Shown one piece after another: positions 24,006 to 36,400 of a DNA stretch of 64,000 nucleotides; position 1 is the first letter of the stretch, and the number at the start of each line of letters is the position of its first letter. The stretch is from Acanthaster planci (taxonomy: Eukaryota; Echinodermata; Asteroidea; Valvatida; Acanthasteridae), in assembly GCF_001949145.1 (NCBI RefSeq), contig NW_019091419.1, forward strand, positions 119,610 through 183,609. Reading direction: 5' to 3'. Both the position numbers and the translations under genes were made by a program. The notes under the pieces were generated by a model, which saw only the letters and a list, made by a program, of their open reading frames with translations, did no database searches and was not told where the DNA came from.

Positions 24006-27000
24006 TGTTGTATTTTGTACATGTACACTTTTCAGCAAGGCAAATGCAGTCTGTTCAAGGTCATATCAACTTCCAAATCGTTAACAACTGTGAATTAAGC
24101 CATCAAACTTGTAACCATCTGCCAGTTATGTAGACATGGAAGAACACTCATTTGAGTGACTCTAGCCCTGAATTAATGCCATCCGGATATTCAGGATAAG
24201 GGGGAAGCCAGTAGCTTACATGCATGCCCTTGAGTTGTACATAGATGTACAATGTACTCTGATTTCATACCTCGATTTGAGCCCTGGACGTTTTCACTCC
24301 AGGATTACATTCCAGTAAAATACCTCGGGCACAATGTCAAATACAGACAGTTAAGGTAGCAGAAACCAAACATTTAAACAAACTTCACTATCGAATATGA
24401 GGTAGGCCTGCTAGGCTTTTGCCATCCAACCTCACAAACTATCGTTTTTATGCGCTTGTGTTCACAAATATTGACTTGTGTGGCTAGATGAGGGACAACT
24501 GTAAAATCACCACCTAAAGGGCCATGTTACATTAGTAATATTCAGATTGAGACTGCTATTGTAGGGTGTCTTTGGAGTGCACTTTTATCTGTTGTTATAC
24601 CAAATATCATGCAATAACTCTTGGCTAGTCACAACGGCATTTGAGCAATTTTCATAGTGGGCAGCCATTAGTGACTGTCACACATCAGCCATTCATCAGC
24701 CTCACCTCATTATAAGATCTACCAAAAGTAGAAATGGGCATATCCCCCCAGTAAACAAGTTATTTCTTTTCTTTATATATATATTTGGGGGGGCACTTTT
24801 TTAATTGGACCCTGGCCTTGTAGTGCAGCTGATAGGGTTAACTACAGTGTTTAACTACACCACATGGTGTTGAGTGAGGTGTAATTCAATCAATCCATTG
24901 GTTAGCCTGTGGGATTTGACGGGAACCGCTGCCCACCCTGGCCCAAACTGCAGCAACGTGTGTTCCGGCATCTCGGTTTACCAATGGTCATGTTTCCGCT
25001 TGTCTTGCGCGTACAGCTCAATCCACTTCCATATATAGTGTCATTTGTCATATCGAATTAATTACATGGTTCCTGGCATAGTCGAGGCATAGTTTTTCAT
25101 GCAGTGGTGTAAACTGTGACAGTGTTAAATTGCTTGCAGACTGCAAGACTCCAATTTGTTCAATTTTGTGGGCTAATTACAGAGGCATCACTGCCAATGT
25201 GGCAACTGAAATGTCTTGAGTTTGTAAGCTTACATGTGTATGTTGGATGATAAAAGTTTGGCAACTGTTAAAACGCTATCATCTTCTGAGATGATGAATG
25301 CATCAGGTCTGCGAGGAACCGTAGTGTAGACTAGCAGCAAACACCACTAGCTAACTTGAAACCAGACATTTGGGAGTGGTCGCATGGTACTTTACATCGT
25401 GACAAACATGGAGATATGTGGAGCCATGCCCCCGCAAGAACTCTTGCAGTGCATTTGCCTTGGTCATAAATACCTTGCTTCTCTATATAATATACATGCA
25501 TCTCTACTATTCCGTGAAGTTTAAGAGCTTGTACAGTGCATGTGATTTAAAGATGTTTCCCATACAAGTTATCATTTGCACTTGTATTATGCAGAGCAGT
25601 TTACCTGGAATGAGGGAACTGAGGTCCCTGTATCTTAGGTACATGTATGTGTATGGCACCATCTACCAGCCTTGAACAGTCATCAAGATGGTGAAACTGG
25701 ACATTCATTTCATATTTGGCGTATCATCCATCATATTTCCTAACCAGATAGCCACATTCAATCAGCTTGGTCTACATGTAGGTTTTTCAAAATCTCTTGA
25801 CATGAGCTCAAAGTGAGGTCTCAACCAACTGCCGTCACCCTGCATGTATGTGGCTCAAAGCAGAATCAGACAGGAACGGGGCTTGCATTTTGGGTGAAGT
25901 CAGCCTAAACTGACTCTGACGAGACCAGTTTACTACATTTGGTTCGGAACCTCTCGAAATAGCCCCCTACATGGCACAGAGTAATGTGAAACTTCCTTTG
26001 GCATTTGGGCAGTATTGTTGTGTCTCCGGTCACCGAACTGCTCCCATAACCACCAAGACCAAGTATGAAGCCATGCCCTTACAACAACAGGGAAGTTGAG
26101 TAATTTGCAGAAGAAGGGTTTGTATCCCCAAGTAGACAGTTTTGTTGAAAAATTTGACAATAAGTGACGGTTTGAGGGGTTTACAATAAATTATGATAGT
26201 GGGTATGTGCAACAAATTTACTGTAACAGGTGCTTTGTGTCATCTTGATGCCACAAGAGTGCACATAACATTCAGTCTCATCTAGTTGTAATGTCCTTGC
26301 TTGTATGTTCAAGACTTGGTTCTTTTCTGAGGTGGATTGAGGACCATTTTTAGTCTCCCTTGAAAACACATTTATTCGGACAGCATTCAATGGTGCAGTA
26401 CATCGTGTAGTCAGCAATAAAGGTACGCTTTCAAAATGTGCCAGCAGCAGTATGCATTTCACTAATGAATGTGCTACAGCACTGTCTTGCCCAGGGGCGA
26501 AAAGAAAAACTCACTGACAAATGGAAGCTCGAAAAGTAATGTTGCATTGACAGTTTTTGCTAGTTGTACCTGCTCTGTGTGGACATCCTTTGTTCTTAGG
26601 TCCAAACAAATAACATGCATGTCCCAGTAGCGTACATGTAGCTACCAGGGTGCAGAGCTGCATTATTGCAATGGGACGGAGGCTTTAACAAGCAAGATTG
26701 GGACACTGATCAGATGAAACCCGAATAGATGCAGTGGGATGACGGTTCTTTGCAGTGACCAAACGTACATCTGTAGCTCATGCCACAGCCAAAATTGTAT
26801 TCATATTTTGCTGGATTGATACTGATTGTACACATGGAATTATATACATGTAGCTTAATTTTCTTTACTGTAAAGCCTGGTAGTAATTATTAACTTTCAT
26901 AGAAGCCTGGCAGATAATTTTGAATGTTGAAAATTATCCATGCTCTGACATGAGCCACAAAAGCATTCACTGTTGTTGATTGCCACACCAAAAAGCTCAA

Positions 27001-30000
27001 TAATTCCATAAACAAGTAAATATGTGTTTTCAGTACAAGCAAGCAAAACCAATGATGATAAAATTAACATCAACAGAACTTGATTTATAATTGCTTAGTC
27101 ATTAGTTAATGCCTTGACCAAGAGATTGGAGAAACTAATCGTCTCATATTTATTTATGGGCCAACACAATACATGTACATGTGGGCATGTGTCTGTTATT
27201 TTTCCCCAAACTGTCAGAAAGAATGTTTCCAGTCAGTGGTCAATAGTCGTCAATTCCGGTCACTCAGTTGGGATTTATGTAAATGCTGTAACACTCTTTT
27301 TCAATCTGTTAAGATCGTTTTACCCTTGTTGATTTCTCAGTATCAGTAGTTGACATGGCTCTTCCCCCCCCCCCACCACACACACAGGATGATCCCTAAT
27401 AAATGACTCACTGTAACAAGTCTCCGGTGACCCCTTAAACGTGGCACAGTCCTCCATGACACCAGAACATGTGAACGTTACTTATAGCTGGGGGGTGGGG
27501 GGGCTGCTGATGAAAAACGGTGACGTACTGCGAGATGCCCATACGCAGCAGCAGTCAGTTTCCTTGCTTCACGCAGCGTGGAAAGTTGTGTGTACCAGTT
27601 GTTCTCACCGTCAGCTTTTTTTCCACTTTTATTTTCTGTATAGTTAGAGCTCTTTCAAGCTGCCTTTTATTTGTAGATTTGAGGTTTGACTTCTATGCTC
27701 GCCACAGTTTCAGCCAAGGGTTTTCCCAGGCTCTTTGGACTTATGTAATGCATGTGGTCAGCTGTCAGAAGTTCCAGTTTGCTAGCTGTCTATAAATTTG
27801 AAGCCATTCCTGCTGGATGACTGGATTGTCTCTGCAAGAATAAGAATATGCCGATGATGACTAACTTTTGCAACCTAGCCATTTGTGCAGACAGTTGCTC
27901 GTATTGAGATACCAGGACTCACTGTTTTCTGAGCTGGGCCACAAACTTCACTCAGTTGATCTGGAACATATAGCTGCTGACTCTCAGCAAAAGGACTTAA
28001 CCAACAAGGAATATTTCCACTTATTAACTGCATGAAACAGTCTCAGGAAGGTGAGAAGAAAGATTGGATTTTTTGTTTTTACAGAGAAACAGTTTGCCTG
28101 TTGATGTTGTATACCTGTTGTGCCTGTAGAAAACACTCTGGCCGGTATTGTTGAAATTGTTTTCACAACATTCACAGTATATATTTATTTTTTAAAATAA
28201 TAATCAACTAAGCATAATGAAGTCTGTGGATGAAACTAAACAATAGAAAATCCTAATCTATACAACTGGAATCCAATACTAGGTTTTACTCCATATTAAA
28301 TCTTGTCATTGAATGATTCAATCGTTTCACAAAATGGATCTGTGTGTGTTGCATTTGGTTTTGGATGTGATGTTTAATGCGTAACGAGACAACAATGCTT
28401 TCATATTCCTGCTTCAGGATAACATCTTCTTGTTTCCTTTAATCAAAAACTATATTCATCTCTGACATGCATTGAATTGGAATGTGACAATAAGCAGGAA
28501 AGCACAGGCAAAAAGTGACAGGTGGATGTGTATTGAAAAGGTGGCAAAAGGGGACTTACATGTATATGGTTTAAATAGGTAAGAATTCGTCGTGTGAAGC
28601 TTCAATTTCTGCTTACATCATGAAAAGTGAAAGCCTTGTTAGATTCGGAAATGTCTAACATTTTTGTTGAATTGTTCATTCATCTCAGTTATTTTTGGAA
28701 AAAAGTTCTTCAACATTAAAAAATGTGTGGTAAAGTGAAGAAAGTATTAGAAATCTTCTCAAGGTAGAAAAGAAGGGGAAGCACTACAAAATATCTATGG
28801 CTTACTAAGGCCCTTTGATTTCAATGTTTTGAAATATTTTGTCTGACAAATGCCAACTCCTGTATGTTGTTTACAATTTTTGAATGGAGAAAGGCATGTG
28901 ACAAAAGCAAGGGGAAATGTTCACTTTTAAGAATCAGTTCTAGGCATCATAATAAAATTATCCATTGTAACTGCTATCTTTTTTTTTATAAAGTAAGGAA
29001 TCCACCAAAATTTCTTGGAAGCAGTTGTATTTATATTTGAAGGGTAAGATTGGCAGTTGCTTAAAGATAACAGCATAGTGTTTTCAATCATACAATTCGA
29101 GTTGAAATTTTCAATATGAGAGTGACAAAGTGACTCATTCCATGTGTCATCAGAGCACAAGATTCGCAAGAGGGAAGCCAGTCGTTAACTTCATATCCTG
29201 GCCTGCTGGGTTCAGGTTCGTTTTTATCCACCACATACGTGTGACAGGTTTTTTTTGTCTTCTTGCCAAATTTCCCCCACTGGAGTGCTTTCCTCCACTG
29301 GGCTGACGTCTTTGTCCAGTGGTAACTACTTGAACGTATTACTGCACAGTGCTCAGGGGGGATGTTTCCGTGTGTGATCAAGACCAGGTTACGTAGAAAA
29401 AGTTTTTTGCCAAGATTGAGTCTAGGGAGGTAAAAAAGTTGATATGCATAGTTAGTGCACGAGGAAAGCAAAGGTACGCACATACATGTAGTAGATTGGT
29501 GAACGATAAGACTCATCTCAAGAACAGTACTGAAGATCTTTAAAAGTTTGAAGTTTTACATGAATTTCAGGACCTAGTTTTCAGAATTCACGAACAAAAA
29601 AGACAATTCCGAGATAAAGGAAATTTTGGAATTTCAGTGTTTTTTTTGTAGGGAACTTTTGACCAACTTCAAATGAAATTTCTGAAAATGCTTCTTATAT
29701 GTACATGTAGTTATGCGAATTTTTTCCACTAAAATATTTGGAAATGTTTGTTAACCTTTTGAGGCAACTAACACAAATTTAATTTCCACTTCAAATCCGC
29801 ACCTCCATTTGTGTTTAATCAGTTGAAATAAGGAAAGTCATCTTTGACAGTTGAAAGGCCTGCTTCTGTGCCTTAGGTTACAGGTTTACAGGAGCTACAT
29901 TTATGTCTACTAACTGCAAGGGGTGCTTCAGCGTTATCTACCACTCTCATCCAAAATGTAGGGATTGCTGTCTCAGAGGTTAAAGCACCCACTGGTCCTG

Positions 30001-30359
30001 TGGGCTTGACTGAGTTTTGTTTATTGTTGGCCACATTGTATCTTTTGTGAATTTTCACAGTATGCTATTCAAAGAGCACAGAACCAGCTGTAGAATTGGT
30101 TAAAGCAAAAAAAAACAACAAAATGCAAAAATTGCATTATTAGAGTATTAAGATCCCCGCAAACTGACACGAACTAAAAAAGACCTTTCGTGTACTTGCC
30201 GCAAAGTGGAACAATGTAGAACAAACTTGAAGTCATGAGGTAAACATTATACATTTACATGTCTTACGAAGTGGCCAATAAGGGTGTCATTTTCCATTCT
30301 TAGTGGTGCCCATTTACATTATGCAGTAAAATGACATCATATTTCCCCTTTTCCTTTAG

Positions 30360-30438
30360 GGATTTGCCAGGTTAATCCAGTGCAATTTTTCATATTATCT
30401 GCATTGGATGAGTAAGGCTCACCACCCTCTAAGTCAAA
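30360..30438 (+). promoter_or_regulatory. Probable 5' untranslated part of the first coding exon of the SH2 gene
   Basis: A pyrimidine-rich tract ending in CTTTAG at 30350-30359 looks like a splice acceptor. The frame used downstream is closed by TAA at 30430-30432, so translation must begin at ATG 30439 or 30442. The context AAAATGATG has a purine at -3. Confidence 0.5.
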
Positions 30439-33400
30439 ATGATGTCTACAGTAACCTCCAGACAAGGTGAGACTTCAAAGGTCAAAGATTGCTGTGCCTT
30501 TTTCCCTCTGTTTTGTGTTTTTCATTTTGTTTTGCTTAATCCTTCGTTGTTTACCTAGATGAATGTGTGAGTTTTAGGGAATTTCTTCAGGAGGCAAGCC
30601 TTAGTTCTGAAGGTAAAATGTATTTTCAACTCTGTTGTTTAATAGACAAAACCAGAGCAGGTGTGGTTTTAAGTCTGAAAATTGCTGTCTGTTTTGTCAA
30701 CTAAACGAATTTCAGCCTCATTTTCTGAGAATTTGGACACCAAGTGGCTGGCTCAGCAAACAGGGAAGGAGAACATTCTTCTAATTCGCAAAACATCCAA
30801 GTATGTGCATCTCCGACGCCAACAGTCCAAGAGCCTAATCATTCCGGGTAAGGCTAGGTGGAATAGCTGAACAAACCCCTTGTGCATCACCAAAAGAGGG
30901 CACTTGGCAATTTCAAGTCGCTTTGTGTATTGCGCCGTTTAGCAAGTGCCATATACAAGTATGTCAGCATCTCATTCACTTTGGTCAGGAACTTAGTGAA
31001 GAAGCAAGCCCTCTTCGAAATGTCTGTATTTCCAATTATAGATTTTGCTATAGTGCCCTCAGATCTATGCAAAAGGGAAAGTTGACGTGTTTTTGTGTTT
31101 ATCATCCTTCATCCAATGCTTCTGTGCTTGAAGAAAAAAATTCATAGTGTTTGAAATTTTCAAGGAAAAACAAACTGAAAACGATTAGTTTTATATGCAT
31201 GTGTTTATTTTGTATTGGGTCTGGCTTCTGTTTCGCATTGCCATGTGTCTTTTGGTTTTTCAGCCATTAAAAGGCCATGTAAAATAAGTTCTTTGTTTCA
31301 TATTATTGAAAATGTCTGACTTTTGGTGAAATGGCTGTTACTATTTGCACAGAAGGATTTAATGAAAGCGAGTCCTGAAGAAGAACATTTTTAATTGAAG
31401 GCAATGGATCTAGCTGAAAAGGATGATAAACAAAAACATGATTCTACCTGGCCTTTTCCCTTGTATAATCAATACGGCCGTTTCACAATAGTGCACCACC
31501 AAGAGTTTGCATCGCGTTGGCTAATCACAATGCGCGAAATTTGTTGACCAAATACGCGTCTAGAAAGGGTCAACAAATTTCGCGTGTTATGATTGACCAA
31601 CGCATTGCAAACTCTTGCTGGCGCACTATTGTGAAACACCCTTATCACAAGGAGAAGTGACATGCATATTATGTGATTATTGTGTAATATGCAGATCGAG
31701 TCTACAGTGTCATTTGGAAATGAAGATGTCATACTATTCAAGGGGAAGGAAAGAAAAACATAATATGGAGAATTCTTTTTTAACAAAAAAAGGTCAGAAA
31801 TTTGCATGAAAAATGTGTAATAATTACCTAATTCGTTTAGAATGTAAAAAATCACAAACATAATTTAGTGGAAATGTTGTAAATTTGAAGTGCTCTGGGC
31901 AATAACCTTCAGCAGTGCAGAATTTCCCGCCTAGCTGCTTCATGAAACTAACGGAAAGAAGATGGGCTGGTTTCCACTTTAAACCAGGAATTTCTCACAA
32001 GACTTTAAAACTCACTTTAAAATGTGAGCCCCTTTGGGGCCTCCAGCCAGTGGGAGCAGTGTCCGGTGTTCACGGAAATCACGTTCTGCACCTGGCAACA
32101 GTCCCAAACCACAAAGGAAACTCAGAATAAAACTAATTCTCTGTCCCTTTTCCTCCATGATGATATTTTTAAACTCCACAAATTCTGTCATTCATCAGAG
32201 ATGACAGGATCGATTTGTGTTGCTTTTAATGAAGAGGGAATTCTTCAAGAGTAGATGGCTTCAGTGTTAGAAAAGATTCAAGTCCGCTGAAATCCAACAT
32301 TCAGTGACAATGAGTGTCATGATATCCCTTCATCCAATCTACAGAAACCAGTGACTCATCCTAGCCACTTCTGAATGTCTTGATAAGCATTCACAGTACC
32401 TGTATTTAAGACAGTACAAACATGATCCTTCTATATAATTTCAGTAACGTTTTACTGATTTAAGACAACAGAAACATGCTTCATGTAAGTGTAACTATAT
32501 CAGGTACATGCATCTTCCCATATTCAAGAAAGCTGCACAAAATAGTGTTATAAGACTTACTCTGAAGTAATTTTAATTTTTGTCGGGGGAAAAGTTGCGA
32601 TGTACAACTTGGCCTGTTGCTGTGTAAGGAACCATCCAGCCTTTTGTGCAAGTCTTTCAAACGCCTTCTTGGCATGAAGTGAGTCAAAGTAAAGTCAGGT
32701 TCCATGGTTAAATTTTTTTTTAGAACTTATCAAGCTTGAGATGATCTCTTACATGCCGTTCATGATGACTGGGAATATATTCCCCTCTTCCTCTGGGATA
32801 GACAACTAGCTGTGGTGCCTCTAGCTGACGCACTGAACTAATAAAAACTCCCCGGTTGAAATGAGCAGGTGGTGAAGGGGGATTCTTCACCGCTAAGGAG
32901 ATGGATTATGACTCTGTGACCCTCAAATCCCAGGCCGAGTTCCCTAGTATACACACCATGAGCTTATAAGCTTCTCTTTTGATTGGTTGGAGCCTTAACC
33001 TTGTCATTTTCCATTTCCCACCACGGTTAAGAGGTTTGAAGCATCATAAACGGTGCCATCAGAATGAAACATCAGTTTTTCAGCTAGGCCCAGGAAAGAA
33101 CTCCAGCAGAAGTTTGCATGAAGAAAATCATGTATCTAACTTTTCTTGGACAGTTTTTGTATAAAGATATCATAAAATTACTTAGAAGTACTACTCTGCA
33201 AAACAGACCGGCTTTGTTAATTTTCTGTGCTTCGCTGGTGCAATCGGTAAGTTATTAACATGTCCACAGAGTTATCCTGCCTTTTGTTGTATTTTGTTTT
33301 TTGTAGCAGACAAGTACAGGCTGAACTATGTGGAGGTTGAAATTGGACCACCAAAGAGAAGGTAATTTAATTTGTTGGAGTATTCATGCACCTGGCACCT

Positions 33401-36400
33401 AATCACAAGCGTAAACAAACATTCACAGACAAAATGAAGTCGGATGCAGACAAATTGACTACACCCAAAGACCTAGCCCCTGGGTGGGGCTTATATCAGA
33501 CTAGGGTCAGGGAAGTTCTAGACAGTATTAACATGTACCCCCTCCAAGATTTGTACTGAAAATGATAGACTGACAAGCTCTTCTCAATATCAGGTGATTG
33601 AACACAAATGCGAAAGTAAAATACATGAAATTTAATCAGGCATTTGCCAAGAATTCGATCAGCTAATTCCATACCCTGTAACAAGCCAGAGGAACAAATT
33701 ACCTCTATTTCCTCTGGACCCAGTGCCACGAAACTGTTGTTATTGGCATGATGTTTTTACTCGGCACCAAAGGTTCTGCTATTAGCAAGTTATTATCGGT
33801 AGTCAATCAGATTTACTTTGCTTCTTCCCGTTACTGCCATTTCTTTACAGTCAAACAGTACTTGTAATTCAGGTTTTCAGTAAATCCTTTTCCTAGGAGT
33901 TATCCCTATGTTTCCTTTAGGTGATTTTAGGTGAAAATGGTGTGACTGATTGTAAAAAGTAACAGATATTAGTCAAATGTACAGTTTGGAGTGGCTTTAG
34001 ATAGAAACAATTTCCTTCTGCAAAATACAGTATCTTTCAATTACCATCTGCATTTACTCCAATCTTCCTTTCTTCAGAGATGGCTCAGACAAGTCACCAG
34101 TCGTGAAAGTCTCCAATGGCAACAGCAGCAGGGTCAATTACAGCACCATTATTTTCCCCAACAAAAATGCCAGGTGAGCTGATTTTTTTTGGGAAGTCAT
34201 ATTCATTCTGTGCTGTATTAACTCTTCCTATTACTGGCTCTTTCCTCTGCAGTTACGTTATTGTTATACACATTTGTGTAAAATGTCTTTTTCTCTTTAA
34301 CCACTTGCTGCCGGGTGGTTTGAAAAATGCAGTACACATAATCGGGACTTTTCCAAGATTTTCAGTTTTCAGAATTCTTCAGAAATTTATCATTTCAATT
34401 ACTGGACGTTTACACCCACACAAATTACTGTCTGGTGGCCACTCCAGTCTGACAGACAAAATCTATTGATGCCCAATTATTTAAGCCAGGCCTGGAGCCT
34501 TGTAAATAGAGCCCACATTGTGCGGTGTTATATAACTTTCTTTTGTTAACGAACCTGGCACAGTGCGCTGCTGACCTCTTTTTAATAGAGGCCAGATTAG
34601 TGTGCAGCGGTGCTGTGTGGCTCATTACTGCAGTGGTGGAGTGCTTTTGTCCCCGGTGGTAATCCGCTCGCTCTAAATGCCCCAAACCGTGGTATACTGT
34701 TTCAAAACAAGGCTGGATTATCTCCACTAGTGAGAGTAAAAAAATGTCGGTAATGCCCATCAACCTGGTCTTTTGTTCTGAGTTCGGTCTTTTGTTACAA
34801 GGCCTGTTCCCTTTGTCCCATTTCGGGTTCCCCGGCTCCATGTATAAAGCCTATGTGCTCGAAAACAGGTCCCCCCCGGCAGCAAATGGTTAAGGCACTC
34901 TGTGAGAGCTAGAAGGTATTTTCCTTTGTTCCCAATGCCTCTTTATCCTAGTACACAAACTACACATATTGTTCCAAAACACAAACAATTCCAAAGTTTT
35001 CTCCAAAGAACGCTTGAAATTCCAGGAATGTAATGAACAAGACAAGGGAGGGTTAGCACCATTTCAACTAGATGTCTTTAGCATGCTGATGCCATGGGCA
35101 TTGTCAGGATTTTTTTTGGGGGGGGGTAAGCCCTGGAGGTGGAGTGGGGGCAATTTCCGGGGGGAGTAAAGCACTTATCAGCTTAAAATGAACATAAACA
35201 GCAGAAGGGAGTCAATTTTGAGGTTTTTTGAGCAAATTGGTAATTTTCATCCCCTCCACCTCTGTTTTTGTGTTTCTTTGACTCCCTTTGCCAAGTGGCT
35301 TCCTTTGCCCCCCCGGCAGTGATGCATCATATTTATTGTTGGAAATTTCCAGTCCGACATCCACCAGTGCCAGTCAGGACAAGGCCGACAGTGGAGGGAC
35401 AAGGTCTAAAGTTCCCGAAATTCCCCCTCACCACAGCTCCACAGCCCCCACCTTCACCTTCGCCTCGCAGACCAGCAAGGAGAGTAGCCATCAGGCCACC
35501 AGAGTCAGCACCTCGGTCCCAGGGGGCCCGGTTGGGGGTGGGGGACGGAAAAGGGCAGGGCATGGGACCCATGCCAAACTGGAACGTAAGGGGAGTCAAC
35601 TGAGCGAGGCGCAGCTGCAGGTAAATAGAAGATACATTGTGACTCACTCTGAAAATGAGTAACAAGTTACTAGAGCCACTTTTGACTTTCGGGCTGGAAA
35701 GAACCTTTCAAGTCCTATGAAAATCAACAGGAATCCTTTTTTTTTACCCACTCAATGACCACTTTATCAGGATGTCAAAAGAAATGATACAGAAATCTTG
35801 ACTTGCTCTTTCTAAATGAGGAGTGAAAAATTTTTTTGAAAAATGGCATTAGGACTCATTTCTCAGGGCAGGGCAAATAGCTGGACGTCTAAAAAACATT
35901 TTGAAAATTATGCACGTGTGAATGATGTACTTCTTTGACAACTGGTTTTCTAATATAAAGAAATTTATGATGTGCATATACAGTGCACAAAATGTAATGG
36001 TACATGAAGGTTAAATCCATCAGAAGTAAAACCCACGATGATAAGTACATCTAGTGTGTTTTTCATCATGTTGTTGATTTGTTAGATACCAGTGGTTTGC
36101 CTTTTCCAAAGGGCAATTAGCTTTATCTGTTCAATTACGAGGTTGCATTTTAAGCATGTTTTGCAAGTCAGTGTGACTTTGTGGGAGGGGGGAAATGGTG
36201 TAAATATACCTGCACTAAGACACTCAAACTGAAAAAAAAAGTGAATCAACTTCATGAGTCAGCTCATTGTGATATCCGTCCCAGGTTTACACAGAGCAGA
36301 CTATGCATGGTCCTTATTATGCTGGACATATTGGATAGATAATGTGGCCTGATTTTGCTAACCCTTGCAGTCAACAAGTATGAACAGCCAATTCTGCAAA

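Larger units (their letters stand above)
23053..30359. other. Intergenic region between FBXO21 and the SH2 gene
   Basis: This 7.3 kb separates two divergent genes, so it should contain both promoters. I see no convincing coding exon. Identified contents are the palindrome at 23166-23268, repeat R1 copy 2 at 23791-24005, and scattered TACATGTA words. Untranslated first exons of the SH2 gene may lie here, because its first coding exon appears to follow a splice acceptor. Confidence 0.55.

Noticed and set aside
29088-29516. 142-residue minus-strand open frame
   Set aside because: No conserved motif, no splice partners and ordinary AT-rich composition; most likely a chance frame.
30360-30466. 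Reading the first SH2-gene exon in the frame giving NDVYSNLQT, with an attractive YSNL motif
   Set aside because: That frame ends in phase 2 and would run into TGA at once in the next exon; the used frame starts at ATG 30439.
34425-34841. 138-residue minus-strand open frame inside the 34297 element
   Set aside because: It lies in a non-autonomous transposon, has no transposase signature and is not conserved in the second copy as far as visible.
35268-35665. Alternate-frame and minus-strand open frames over the proline-rich exon
   Set aside because: The exon phase fixed by neighbours selects the frame starting at 35320; the others are shadows.
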